Shown piece after piece: positions 48,721 through 61,860 of a DNA stretch of 64,000 bases; the stretch's first letter is position 1, and each line of letters begins with the position of its first letter. This DNA is from Hetaerina americana. Lineage: Eukaryota; Arthropoda; Insecta; Odonata; Calopterygidae. The stretch covers positions 69,251,090-69,315,089 of the forward strand of contig JAKTNV010000006.1 in assembly GCA_022747635.1 (NCBI GenBank), read 5' to 3'. The notes below the pieces were generated by a model. It was not told the DNA's origin and ran no database searches. It was given only the letters and a program-made list of their open reading frames with translations. The translations under genes and the position numbers were made by a program.

Positions 48721-50360
48721 CTAGCGGTTTCGTCTCCTAGCTTCGAGCGGGTTAGCAGCATTCGTTTGATGCTTAGTCACCGGCACGGAGAGGGAGAGGA
48801 CAAATAAATCACAAGCAGGAGACAAAGGAGGCATCTCATTAAGAAAAACGCGGGACACGACGACAATGGCCACGAGAATCGCACGGAGTGTTGGGGGGGG
48901 GGGGGGCGGGGGAGGGAGGAAAAGAGAGAGCGAGAGATGGAGAGAGGGGGGGGGATAAAGATAAACGGGTGGGAAAAAATGACAACCCTTATCCCGACAA
49001 AAGACGACCGCGGCCCGAGATAAGGGGCACACGAAACAGAATGAGGGCATAACAGGGGTAGTGGAAAGAACCGAATCATTCTTGATTTTTGAAAGTCCTG
49101 AGGATACTTGGCAGTGAAGGTGAGACAGGTGAGAGAGAGGGAGAAAGAAAGAGAGAGAAGAACAGAGAGTCAAAAAGAGAGATGGAGAGTGAAAGATGCA
49201 CCACGGAAGAGAAACTTTTGGGCGGGAAGATGACGGGGGAAGGAAGAGGGAAGGTTATAGGCGGGGGGGAAGAGACAGGAACGGGATGCGAATGCGCAAA
49301 TTAGAGGGCGAATGGAGAAGAATCAGCGAAGAGGAACAAGAAGAGTGGTGTGGGAGGATGAGGGAAGTTCGGAAGTAAATGGCGGGAGGGATAGGGAGAC
49401 GGCGGGAGGGAGCGGAGGAGACGCACAGGGAATGGGAGGGTTGGGGAGCGCGCAGGACTTAAACTACCGGTTATGACGGGAATTACAAGGAGGATGGCTC
49501 GGCGGATGGAAGAAGTGTGGGGGGTGGGGTGGGATGAGGTGGGCTGGGGTGACGACGGGGGTGAGGGAGCCACGAAACCTTCCCCCACTCTCCCTTCTTA
49601 ATCTCTCCGGCTCTGCTCTTCCGTGAAAGCAGTCGCAATTTCGGAAATAAGCCGCGATTAGTAGCCCGGAGGGTGGATTAAGGGCGGGCGGGCGGGAGAG
49701 GAAGGGGAAGAAGGGGGTGGATCTCAGGGGTGGTCCGCGATGGGCGGGCGACGGGGTGGGAGAGATATGGGGTGAGGGAGAGGGGGAGGAAGGGAAAGAG
49801 AGATAGAGTGGGAGGAAGGTTTCTTCAAAGAAGATCAAAGATTCATTCGTGTCAGAATGCGATAACAAGGGTAGGAAATGGAGGGATATGGGGAACATGG
49901 TTTTGTCTGCGGGGGAGGGGGTTGGTCTTGAAAATGAGAGGGTGGTGAAACGGGAGAGGTAGCGGAGAATGGTGGTGCGTGGAGTGGGGCGGTTCGGGGT
50001 GGAGGGAGGAACGCAAGGTGGAGGGCGTGAGGGAACAGTAAAAGGGCAAATGGTGCAGATAAGAATTTCTAAGGGTGAATGGGAGGGATGGGTAAGCGAG
50101 GGTGCGATGGGAGGGGGGAGGGAAGGCAGGTTTTGGATGGAAGTGGAGCTTCGAAATGGTTCAACTATTGTTTGCGGGGAAATGAAATATTGCAGTGATG
50201 TGGACGGTGGAGCAGAGGGGCTACGGAGTGGAGCGGGCGCCTTTTTCCGTCCCCCGCGGATCCTTTCCAAGGACATGCTATATCCCCCCGCTGTTCCAAG
50301 CCCTTCCGTACACTCCCCACAGTCTTTAAAACATTTGCGGGCGGTAATGGGAATTCCATA
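48721..50360. other. Long purine-rich, G-quadruplex-prone block
   Basis: The plus strand is strongly G/A-rich for about 1.5 kb, with a G14 run at 48893-48906 and clustered G-runs at 49519-49549 (GGGGGGTGGGGTGGGATGAG and more) that fit the canonical G-quadruplex pattern. The complementary strand therefore shows long Pro/Ser-rich frames (up to 270 residues, 49464-50276), which I regard as compositional. Pyrimidine/purine mirror DNA of this kind can also form triplexes. Confidence 0.55.
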
Positions 50361-53300
50361 AAAACCGGATGAGATAGAATTATACCCATGACATTTTTTT
50401 CATTTTTCCCTTTTGAAAAAAAAATGGACTGAAATGTTCTCCCGTTTTACCCTCCCCAGTGATGGAAACTCAGAACTTTGAGCCTAACATATTTCTCATA
50501 AGATATTTAGGCCGCTTTTATTGGCTAGTAATTAGTTCCTCCTGTGTGATAGAGCCATTACGGCTCACTTTAACGTCAGCCGCTGGCGTCAAATGTAAGA
50601 GTTTTTGCTTGCTTTCAGTGCCTTAAGTATGTGCAAGATTGCTTTCACCAACATATTTAAATGAGAAAAATGAATATGAAACTAGGCATTTCGTGAATTG
50701 AATACCCTTATGAATATTTCAGAGTGAATTCATTCATTGAAAACCAAATTATGGCAACGTAATATAGTCAAGAAAACATATATTAGCGATAGTTACAAGA
50801 AGCAAAATTCACGTGATTCAAATTACTAAAAATGATTCGATTAAAACTACATTAAAAGCCGCGTAGCAATTATTGCAATGCATGAAACATGTTCGTATTT
50901 TCTTCGCAGACTTACTGAAAATCATGGTCATCAATTTCGTTCTTGTAATGATAAGTTTCTTTGCTTAACGCGATTCTATTTTTTTATAGTCTCATTACTT
51001 AGACCATTTTTCCCAATACATTAGAGATACAGCTAATATGGAGGTTGCAAAACTATGTTATACATTTCTCCAGATGTTGTTTCTTTGATTTCAGTGAATG
51101 CGATTTTATCCTCTTCGCCTATTTGTGAACAACTTCTAAACAAATTGCTGTTTTCAGTGTTCAGAAAAATCAAGTATTATATTGGGAATATTTTAAAATC
51201 CAAATATTATACACAGGAATAACTTATATAACTATAACGCAGACGCTTGAAACCTTTATTAAAGTTTATGATCTTTGGTCGTTAAATGTGTAAATACTTA
51301 TTCGGGTAAAAAAATCATGAATATTGCGATGCGGAGCCTTTTGGTAAAATGAGTCGATGGGAAGAGCTATCTAAACACAATAGGTGAGTATGGGACAAAA
51401 CATGATGGATGGAAGGCAAAACCCTTGTCTTCGAAATATTAATGGGAAGTAAGGCTACAGGCTGAGACCTGGCTTGTTTGGGAAATAAAAATGTGTAAAA
51501 ATTAAAAAGAATATTTTTCAAAAGATCAATCAACCTTAGTCTTCTGACACCCTAAAGAGAGAAAGCTATGATGTCAGCGGCGAGTGTTCAGTCAATCGTA
51601 CAAGCATCTGCAGTATCTACAAACACAGTTGAGAGGAAAACAAAATAAAACAAGCATTATCAAGTGACTAGCAATTCAGCATTTGGTATTAAATGAGTTG
51701 CGTACCTGAGTCAAAAATTTTATTTTGTATATTCACATTTATTTATTTTAGCTGTTGTCACTGAGGTAAAAAGAGTGCAGCTAAATAAGAAAGTTGGACG
51801 AGGAAATGTTTTTTTTGACCCATCTGAAATGGGCCTGCTTTATGCAAAAAAAGATTTTGCAGTCTGAGAATATGATTGGCGTTGCGTGTCAACTTGGTTG
51901 CAGGGATCTACAGCAAGCTTTTTCTCAAAAGAGCCAGTTTGTGAAACGGAAAGGGTAGATATCTAAACATTGCTGTCCAATAATGGATACCGGAAATATA
52001 TTCTGCATGGAAATAGTATATCATTTAATCTAAATCTCGCAGTCCGACCGAGCGACATCTCCTTCTGCGGAAATTGAAACCCAAGATTTGATTCTCGACG
52101 GTAGTAATTAGTGAAGAATTATAAGAAACTCACGTATTCATAAATTACGCAGCACGACAGCATTTGGAAGCTATTTTTAATTATTTATCGAACCCTCCCT
52201 TTTTTGAAAAAAAGCTCTACACTCTGCTGTGAGTATTCCTTTGAGAAAAACAATAAAACCACTTTTCTGTTACATCTTACTGTTATAGTTTAAGATCTAA
52301 GCAGGGAATTTGAACGTTTGATGCCGGCCGAAAATAATATATTTCAGTTTTCATCAGTTCGAAGTTTAATATTTGCTAAATGCTGAAAATTTCTAAACTT
52401 AAATTTTTAATAAACGTATTTTAAAACAACGAACAAGAAAATGTAAGTAACGAATGACGTTAAAATTTAAAAAAACCTGTTAAAAGCTATCATCCAAATT
52501 TCTCATTTAACTTGTGGCACAGAAAGCTGCTATTACAATTAGTTAGCAGTGTATGAATTCGATTGAGTATTTTCAAAATTGAAAAAACTGATCCCTAAGA
52601 TGTTTAACGTTCAAACGTTGGGAGAACTGGATAAAGTAATATTTTAATTTTAATTTGAGTGACTCTTTTTTAATTTAAGTAATTCATTACCTAAAATAAG
52701 AGGAAAGGACCATGAAACAAACAGTTTCAACGTGGGATTCACCTTGAAAAATACTGTAAAATGCAAAAGAACGAGGATATTTCTTTGGGAGATCAAGTAA
52801 CATACGTGGACAAAGGCATTGTGGGTTGGATTTGATGGAAAAGGGGATAAAAAAAGTTTTGAAAGGAAGAAGGCATTGTGAAAGTTGCGAAGGTAACCTT
52901 GCGCACGGAGGAAGAGGAAATTGGATTTGGTGATGAACATGGAATGACAAAGTAGGGGGAATTTTCAGATTGGAATTCGGTATGAATGAGGTTGCTTTGC
53001 ACCATCACCAAAAATAAGGCTAATATTTTCCTCAGCACTTTCAATGAAAGAAGGCCATTCAAAGCTATATAACTAAAAGTGATCACCGTCAAGCCCTATT
53101 ATTCAATGAGTAGATTAAAGTAGTCTGAACGCTTGGAACTACATTATACATTGTTATCGCGAATTGCCAGGACCATAAAATCACAAAAGCATTCACGGCG
53201 ATGCTTGATGGTAGTTCTGAAGATATCACATCACGTCAAAGGAATTTGAAAGCACGCAAACAAAATTTGTGAAGCAGGTGGTATTGTAACGCGGCAATTA

Positions 53301-54251
53301 AGAAAAGTATATACGTGTTTCTTTGATATTGTCTTGAGAAATAGTGAACAGTAAAGTTCAGGAATATGCGACTGTCCAAATTAAATCTGCCTCTAATCCT
53401 TAAGTTGAAAGCTAAGGGAAAACCTTCCTCGAGGAACACATTTGGTTAAGGCTTTCAATAAAATGTTGAGTCTGGATTTGCTGCTATTAGTTCATAGGTA
53501 CTTCATTAAATTTTATCTTAATACTAAAAATAGTTATGTGACAGTATTAAATTTGTTAAACTTACAAATTTTTATTATAATTTTCAAGAATATAATATGG
53601 GAAACGTTATGGGAATGATTTTGCTGAATATTCACGAAGAGAGCAGTCCAAATAGACTTTTAGAAAGGCGAAGGACACCTGTGTTTTCATGTCTTACTAA
53701 AAGAATAATTATTTCACCCCACTATATTTAAAGGTTCAAAGGCCAAGAAAAAATGAGAGAGATGAATACCGTCACAGATAGATTCAAATACGCATTCTTC
53801 CCCTCACACGAATCATTACCAAATCGAATCAAAATGCCCAAAAAATTTAATGTAAAGATTAAAATTTAACAATTTAATCAAACACGCAGAATAATGCATG
53901 ACATATATCGGAAGGTTTGTGCACGGTTTTTATTTGTACTACCTAATTTACATTCTCGTATTTTAAAAATCCACGTAGGAATAATTCTGGATGCAGGTGT
54001 CCTAGCTTCCCCCGCCATTAACCTTTGTAACAGTTTGTAGAGTATTCTGCTGACATAGATGTTAACACAACTGTCACAACATGACATACGATTAAAGTTG
54101 AATTTCTCAAGCTTTCTCCTAAATTTTTTGGAAAAAAACACAGAAAACCCATCCTCACGATGGGAATTAGTAGATTGTACCCTATTTGATTGCACATGCA
54201 AGCCTAATATGTCTGGGCGATAAAACATGTGAATAGATATATGTATGTATG

Positions 54252-54264
<13 letters not shown>
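50361..54264. other. AT-rich DNA, nothing recognised
   Basis: Nearly 4 kb with no coding, repeat or RNA signature I can support. Several 90-115-residue minus frames (for example 52650-52940 and 53878-54228) lack recognisable motifs. Confidence 0.4.

Positions 54265-54317
<53 letters not shown>
54265..54317. repeat. (TA)n array
   Basis: TA array preceded by a (GTAT)n run (54241-54260). No adjacent transposon recognised. Confidence 0.95.
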
Positions 54318-57300
54318 TTTTTTTTCACAGTCATAATAATATGCTGTTGACAGTAAAAAGTGTACAATTAATTTATTAAATACAGTATTTAATGCATTTA
54401 GATTCGTACGTAATTAAGACGTAATTTATTCAACTTAAAAAATTGCAAACCAACACTTTCCAGCCTTGATATAATATGTTTTCATCTTTGTAAAATTTAA
54501 ATCATCACTAAAGCCTGAAACGGAATATTCTTATTTCGTTTAATCAACTATTTTTGGCTGTAGTAATTAACCTCCGTATTAATTTTCATGATCCGTAAGA
54601 ATCAAGGGGACAATAATAAATAAAATTGACCGTCATTATACTATTCAATTATCTCTATCTTTTTCATATCCCGAAGACTGAAAAACGGCCTGTATTTTGA
54701 TATGCAGTATATTTTTATGTGTGCCTTTCAAAGCATCGCAACTTAAGGCTGGGGAGACATCTACTGAGCGTAATATCATATTCATTGAAAATAGAAAGAA
54801 TAACGTTTTACGTTCAGGATTTTGGCAGCAACGCCATCGTCATCACTTGTTTTTGTACACAAGCGTGTTGACAAGAAATGAAACGGGAAGCATATGCACC
54901 CTTGGTGAGAAAGATGGACAGAAAATAGCTCAAGGGTCATTAAACTCCGCGGATATAGATGTGAGATCGAGGGAAAAAATGGAAGAGACGGAAAAAAATG
55001 GCGATTTTTCCCGTGGTAAACAATGGGAATAAAAAATTGAAAATCTCTCAGAGGAACCTATGTACATTCCAGTACATATATACATACATAAACGAAAGGC
55101 AGGGACTGAAAGGGGCTTTCGCGGTAAAGACAAGAGGTGATTAATTACTCCGACATAGCTGAGGGAAAAGAAAAAAAATGAATTTCATGAATATGTAGGT
55201 AAACAAGCTGGTCTTCGCAGTTGTGTGTGTATTACAGGCATTTCCTTTCCGCTATATTAATTCAGAGATAAATGGTAGAAAAAGAAGGAGACGAAGAACA
55301 TTTTGAAGTATTCTACTTCGGATGCTGAATATGTTAACACTTGGCCCACGAGTCTGATTCATACTCAATTACGGCCCGAGCCTTTAAAAAATTATAAATT
55401 CGTGTTTAAATTTTTATATAGTTTTAAAATCATAATTGCCTCAAATACATAAGGAATAATAATTTATTTTATCAGTATTTGGACTTAAAGGAGAAATCAG
55501 AGGAATCATTCTAAAATATTATACCAGGTACTCAAATGAGAGTGTTATGAACGCCTTAATACTTACATACACTTTTCGTTTCATTTTCATTAAATATCAT
55601 ATTCTTTACAATAATCTAAAAAATTGAGTAAAATATTCGAATTTGAAAGATGTCGTCGTGAATAAAAAATACTGGGCTTTGCACCAACATAGCTAGCACC
55701 AAACTAGCAATCTTAATGCCGCGGAAGCAACTGCCAATGTAGTAATAATCTATGTCCTTATTTACTAATAAAACCAATTATCTCAGGATTTTGACCATTT
55801 GAATTTTGAAGTCAAATTATGACAAAAATTCATTCATTTGACGGACAACAAATTCTGTTTTAGGATAAAGAATACATATGCCAAAACTTAAGTGATTGCC
55901 AGATGTTTTGAGTTTGTGAATGATGGAGTTGACGTAAAAGTTGGTGAATTGAGTTCTTGGGGCCAGGTAATTTGAATTATCAGTTGCTCAAATTTCTTTT
56001 CCTTTCATAGCTTAACCAAAAAACATGAATATCAAAACTTCAAAGAGTTAAATACATTCCCCAGTCACTGGGAACGTTTTCTAGCAAATGAGATGATTGC
56101 TTGCAACATGACAAACCTTGGGATACAAGCTACAGTTTGTTGATTTTCAAATGGACTTATACTTAATTACAAACTCTTTTGCATCCAAAATACATTTGCA
56201 AAAACAGGTGAGATATACCCACACCCAAATCCAACAACTTCATCATGTTTCTTGAATTATTACACGCGAAAAATGCATAAAAGTAAACAGAATAAGAAAA
56301 TTAAAATATTTCCACAGTCCAAAAATGAGTACATTTAACTTTGTACTCACTTATAACCAATTGGGAGAGTCTGGTGAGAAAACAGCTGGTAAGAGGTTGC
56401 ACTCACCTGAAAGAGAATATCAAAATGAATAAGGGAATTTGACATGGCGTTCAAAAATTTCGCATTCTAATTTTAATTTAGGAAGCAATTTAATAGTTTC
56501 ATTTTCAGTTGATTCATCCTACTTAATTTATTTCATATTTTAACCTTGATAATGAAAATATATGCCTGAATGATTAAGAAATAGTGTAATTTCAATCGAT
56601 ACTAAGGTGACCTTATTGAACCAGAGTAATTTTTCACTATTTGAACACATTAAAAATTATGGTACTGAAAATATGGAAAATATTTACAAAATTGGAAATT
56701 CACCAATACCCTTTACGATTCAAACGAATCTTCGAGAATTGTTCAATATTAAATTTTAAAAGGTAAATATTAATGTCAAATCACAAACGTTTACGACAAC
56801 AGGAATATGTTAAATTAAATGCCACAAAACTAAGTGTCAAGTAAAACACATAATTATCAAGATGGGTTCATATAACATTACTGTAATAAAAAAACTAATA
56901 AACTGAAGTATGATGAAAGATATCATTAAATAAGGGCGTAGGTGAATTTGATGATAGCTAGGATTTTCTAGCCTTCATTTCCGTACGAAAAATTAAGTAC
57001 GTACAATGACCAAACTGCAGGAAATATATCCTTTTATGAAAAAAGGGAAATAATCCGGAAAAACCATAATTCATTTATAACTTTTTTCAGACAACTCTGC
57101 TCACAATAAGAAGTTTCAGGTGAAATGGACACCTACGATAAGTAGTATAGTCATTTTCTTGCACAGATTCATTATAATGTGAAAAAATTAATAGCCCCTT
57201 CATGCCAAAAGCAATCGGTTAAAATTTCCCATCACATCACCTATACGTAAATGTTTATTTGCTATCAAGTAACAATGATTTATTCATCAACGAATGTCAC

Positions 57301-57459
57301 CGACGTATTTTCTTTCGAGCAGAAGCAATGTCGTATTTCTTCATACTTCGGCGATTTTGGCATTACTTAAAAGGCGCCAAGTTTGCAAACCAACTTTTAA
57401 CGAAAGAAAAGCTTTAGCATTATCGTCTTCTGCTACCAGAAAAATCATATCCCTCGTTT
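54318..57459. other. AT-rich DNA, nothing recognised
   Basis: A 111-residue plus frame at 54697-55032 is the longest; it is hydrophilic in its second half and matches no family I know. No repeats or RNA genes supported. Confidence 0.4.
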
Positions 57460-57960
57460 CGTGAGAAGAAGAATTGGCCGCAATTGAGGCGAGTGGGTGC
57501 GATGCCATCATGCCAACTCAGCCGACATCATTCACGCCGTTTCCTTATTCAAATCAGCGTTCGCATGATCGATGTAGTCGGGGCATTTGGAAGGGAGAAA
57601 GAGAAATAGAGATCGTTCGAGCAGAATACGACGACATAGTGAACGACGTCCCACGCACGAACGAGCCCGCGCTTCCCTTGAGCGGCAAACGGCGCGGATG
57701 AAAAAGAGAGCACGGGCGAAATCAAAGTCTCCGACCGAAGGCAAAGTCGGCGACTGGTGTCATAAATACGCGCCAGCGTTCTCCATTTGGCGGTACTTTG
57801 GCGAAAGGGAGGACGTAGGGAGAGGGGGAGAGGCGGAGCTTTTTATGCAATCCCAGTCAACCAAGTCCTTCCTCAAAGGGTTTCCAAGGGCCACCGTTTC
57901 GGGAAACGTAACACAACGCTGGGCGCAAAACGCCCACGTGCAAGGGTCGAACTGAAGAGA
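57460..57960. other. CpG-rich block, possible promoter or first exon
   Basis: The density of CG dinucleotides is much higher than in surrounding DNA. A 122-residue plus frame (57587-57955) starts with a very basic Arg-rich segment and has no family signature. Other strand frames overlap it. The block has features of an unmethylated regulatory island, but neither a core promoter motif nor a splice-supported exon could be identified. Confidence 0.35.
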
Positions 57961-58780
57961 CGTTGAATGGACAACCCCGCCAACGGGTTCCATTCCACCC
58001 GCACTCATTTCATCCATCTCCACCCGGGCTCGTCTCCTCCCTGGAGGCAACATCTCCCCACCCACTCTCATTCTTCATATCTTCGCGACCGTGGTATGTC
58101 TGCCTCAACCACGCCGTGACCCCATTGCACGTCTCTTCCCTGCCCTCCCACATGCCGACCATTTGAACCTCTCCCATGGGCCCCTATCTCTTAACTCTCT
58201 AATTAGCCCACCTTTTACTGGAAAGATAGAGAGAAAGAGGAGGGGGGGCATCCTTTATTTTACCCCATATTCGACTCGCCCCCCCCCCCCCCCCGTGGAC
58301 GCTAGAGAACTTCGACCTTTCCCTTCTTCCTTTCCTTACCCTCCCACTGCAAAAACCTCCTCCCTTCCTCCACGATGTCATCTCTTTCATTTACCGCACT
58401 TTATTAAGCCTTTTGTCGCCATCTTTTGTCTCTTTTTTCCTTCCATCCCTATCCCACAACTCCGTTCCCGAGCATTCCCTCCCTCTCGCTGAATCGCGGA
58501 CTTCCTCCATGGGTCATATCACACTCGCCACTTTACTCTTCCCCAACAAGCCCACACGCCTCCACCCCCCCCCCTGGCACTCCCCGCGGGCCCTTTATCA
58601 CCATTCCTGATTCCGTCATCCTTTCCCCCTCTTTTCCGACCCTCAACCCGCCCACTTTGACGCCCACGGGGGCTTTGAAAGGCGGCTGCCGCGACGGTGA
58701 CGGCGGCGGTCTCCCTCCCCCGCGCGGTGGCTGTGGCCGAGGACCGCCACCGGGAAATGAAAAGAGAGTAATAAAAAGCA
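57961..58780. other. Pyrimidine-rich block with a C16 run
   Basis: The plus strand is C/T-rich from about 58000 to 58680, with a homopolymer C-run at 58279-58294. The end (58660-58760) is GC-rich with CGGCGGC-type triplets. Pro/Ser-rich plus frames of 133 and 149 residues follow from the composition. Confidence 0.4.
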
Positions 58781-58876
58781 AATGGAACAAGAAATACGGG
58801 CAGGGGATGGGAGAGGATACGATTGTCAGTTCGTTTATATATATATATATGAACGTTCCATATATATACACATAAC

Positions 58877-58881
<5 letters not shown>

Positions 58882-58920
<39 letters not shown>
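58882..58920. repeat. (TA)n array
   Basis: TA array with a smaller TATATA run nearby at 58836-58850. Confidence 0.93.
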
Positions 58921-58926
<6 letters not shown>

Positions 58927-60339
58927 AACATATGGTACAGAATTCGCGTTATGACGGGGAATACTATACGCCGCATTATTCCGGCGCGTAAAAGCGTATA
59001 CGATTATACATGGGAACTGAGGAAGGAAGGATCGAGATGAGAGCGAAGGGTAATGCTTGACGGGATAAAAATGAGTGCGCCAGGGGTTGCTCTTTTGTTT
59101 TTATTCCCCATCTCTTCTCTGCTCTCTCCTCTCCTTCCCCATTCGTATTTTTTTTTTTTTTCGAACGCTACCTCTGCCCACACCGGCGGCGAAATTATTT
59201 CAGGGAGCCCGGACGGAATGGAATGGCCTTTACGGTGAGATTTCATATTTTTTTATTGAAGCATGGCTTCATTTTTTTAATCAAATAGCACACCGGTAAA
59301 TAGATTGTTTTATGGCTGTGGATTCCACCATGTGTGGAAGAGAAAACCCTGAGGTGCATAAAGCCTGCACCTCAGGGCACATCTCCGACACAAAGTCGAC
59401 TGACTCAGTGGGATGATGGCCGGTCGAAAATTATTTTTAATTTCGGAACTTATGGAATATTAAAATTTCATGGGCATACTTGGCCGATGGAAATTTGGAA
59501 TGGACTGTAAAAGTATGAGAATTCAGAAGATAATGTCAAAAAATATTTTGGAGTGCTGATTGTAGATATTACATATGGTTTCACACTTCGCATTTCTCTT
59601 ATAACATATCAACACCTTTTCCCTTTCTCTTTATATAAAAACATAATGCTGAATTTTTCGAGCTTAGATAGCTTTTGATGTAATAAAAGTGTTTCAATGA
59701 ATGATAATCAAGCAACAGAAAATGTGCAGTCCTCCAAATATGGTTTGTAGTCGATGTAATGATTTTATTGCGGTTTAAAATTGCATCGAAATAAATGATC
59801 TAAATGAAAACCTATAATAACCGGTATCCTTGTTAAAAAGACATCCATGACATTTGTTTACGCGAATGGCATTAAATGGAGAATTTAAAATTATTACGCA
59901 TGCAATTATCACAGAGGTTTGAGCATTTAAATGACTATTTAATTCCACATTACTGAACATATATTCGTGCATCAAATTACATGTGAACACAAAAAAGCTT
60001 CGTTTGGGATATTACAATAGACTAATGAAGGTGATAATTATGAACATCCCCACCATATTTTGCTGATAAGTAATTTTTCTAGTTTTTATTTGATGAAAAT
60101 AATGTGCTCTTATTTTTCACCCCACATGTTTCCCTTCTTCCTTCCGTCAAATGCCACATATACTTAAAAAAAAACCCAAACACTTATATTTTTGCAGTTG
60201 ACTCAAATTATTCTTAGATTTTTGAAGAATTTTTAAATCATTCCTGTAGCTAGAATATTGCTTAGCTCGTATAAAAACGCTCTCTTTCGCATACATATAC
60301 ACCACTCCGATTTCTGGTATATATATCTTAAGAAAGTTT
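58921..60339. other. Mostly AT-rich DNA, nothing recognised
   Basis: A small hairpin lies at about 59348-59378 (CCCTGAGGTGCA, then TGCACCTCAGGG). Otherwise there is no coding or repeat signature. Confidence 0.4.
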
Positions 60340-60600
60340 GATTAGCTGGTGTAGGGAATAGATAAAGGATATAGAGAAACCCAGCTTCAGCAGTAGTATT
60401 ACTCTTAACGAGAGGCGCTACATGGTCCATAATTTAACCACCCATCTGACGGACGACGTCCTTACTTACAGTGCCCTCCACATTGTACTCAATTTGGGAA
60501 TCGGAATAAAACTGAAAAACCCGCCCGACTCCAGGAGTATACCCCAGCTTTCGGTTGGGAAGCCACTAACTAAGCCACCGGACCATTCCAACCACCTTTG
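60340..60600 (-). repeat. Old tRNA-related SINE (family 4)
   Basis: On the minus strand, GGTCCGGTGGCTTAGTTAG is a good tRNA-like A-box region, followed by AACCGAAAGCTGGGG. Further on come GATGGGTGGTTAAATTATGG and GCGCCTCTCGTTAAGAGTA. The phrase GTTAA..GG.CC...GCGC..TTCGTTAAGAGTA is, from memory, typical of arthropod SINE bodies. The B box is decayed. No other copy is in the window. Confidence 0.5.
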
Positions 60601-60989
60601 CAGAATATTGATGCTAATGTTATCTACCTATGATTACTGGCATCCTCCCCATGTAAATATCCCCCAGTCTCTTTGAAAATAGGGGTTATGTAACCCTACT
60701 TTAAGCCACGAGGTTTAAACTTCTTCCACGAGTAAAAAATTGTTTCTATTATTTTATCAGCGATATTTTCGCAAGCTTACCCAGCATCAATGCGGGGATT
60801 TCTTTGGAACATGAAGTTTTAGTAGGTTTTATATTTCTATACCCTGGACCTATTTTTCTATTCATTCCTGGAACCTTAAAATGTATCGCTCATAAGTTTT
60901 TCTGGCGTGTTTTATATGGCATTATAGGATTTATGACCCATAATCTCTTTGAAAGCGCATTTGCGAGAAAATAGTTCATTAATCACGGT
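60601..60989. other. Unannotated spacer
   Basis: Nothing recognised. Confidence 0.4.
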
Positions 60990-61165
60990 AGACTCGCAGC
61001 TTCATCCAAGCTGTATGATTTTCTGTAAACCAGATTTTTCTGGAAACCATAGGTGGTACCGGGCAAGGTACTGGAACCCCTACCCTGGTGTAAGAATTTC
61101 ACACGCTATTGCATTTAGTAGTTGGCATCCTGATGGCTTCGGGTTGATGGCTATGGTTAAAAGTA
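60990..61165 (+). repeat. tRNA-derived SINE (family 2), copy 4, degenerate
   Basis: CGCAGCTTCATCCAAGCTG, GTATGATTTTCTGTAAACCAG, TGGAACCCCTACCCTGGTGT, TTTCACACGCTATTGCATTT and GGCTTCGGGTTGATGG line up in order with copy 1 (GCAGCTCCACCCAAGC, TGTGATTTTTCAGG, GGCCCCCCTACCCTGATG, CACACGCCGTCGGGCTTAG, CCTTCGGGTTGATTAC). The tRNA head is missing. It is much more diverged than copies 1-3, so it is older. Confidence 0.68.
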
Positions 61166-61811
61166 AGAAGTCAAAGGTAAGATAAACAACCATTTTTTTA
61201 CCCTTGCATGGTATAAGAAGAAAACAAAGGATTGGATTTAGTATTATGTGGAAAAGGGTTAGCAACCAGGATTGGCAGTAGGAGGGGGAGTAATAAACTA
61301 CTAATATTGACGAGTGATAGCAGTTTATATTTATACAATCAACCTACCGCTTTTGCCTCTAGTTGTGCGTAATAAGATTATATGGTGAAAACATAGGATG
61401 AGGATAAGATAATATTTCAGAGGAAAGATAAAGAGCAAGAAATAGGTAATATTAAACTGATTACTTTTTACGATTAAATATCGTCTTTTTACATTTCAAA
61501 AATGGAAGTTGCTAAAGAAAATCAAGCTATCAGAAATCAATACACTTATATATTTTGGATTAAATGTGAATAAACAGCAGCGAAAACGGATTTTAACTTT
61601 GAAGAACGCTTATTTAAGTCCATTTAGCAGTTTTCAGTGCCATCTTGAAACAAATGCCAAATCAATAGGCCACCAATTGCATTAATACCAATGCAATTCT
61701 TTCAATTACTCATCAATTTAAAAACTCTGAAATTTAATAAATTAAAATTAGAAAAATTAAATTTGATTCAAAAAGATGATTAACTTCTGCATTTAGAATA
61801 ACATAATAACA
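61166..61811. other. AT-rich DNA, nothing recognised
   Basis: No coding or repeat signature supported. Confidence 0.4.
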
Positions 61812-61860
61812 TTATTTTTACGTAATCTACCATTTGAGGTAGGTTTTTTATGGACACATT
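61812..61860 (-). mobile_element. Solo RTE-type LINE 3' terminus
   Basis: GTAATCTACCATTTGAGGTAGG followed by TTTTTTATGGACACA matches the plus-strand appearance of the 3' ends of LINE copies A (29860-29900) and B (34610-34650). No LINE coding sequence follows. The adjacent 61930-62030 region contains a weakly tRNA-like phrase on the minus strand (TTGGCTAGACGAGAGCG), so this could be a SINE that borrowed the LINE tail. Confidence 0.6.

Noticed and set aside
49464..50276. 270-residue minus-strand frame rich in Pro, Ser and His
   Set aside because: It lies opposite purine-rich low-complexity DNA, where stop codons are rare on the pyrimidine strand. No domain, several overlapping frames in other phases.
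58426..58875. 149-residue plus frame in C-rich DNA
   Set aside because: Pro/Ser/Thr-rich by composition, overlapping other frames and running into a TA array.
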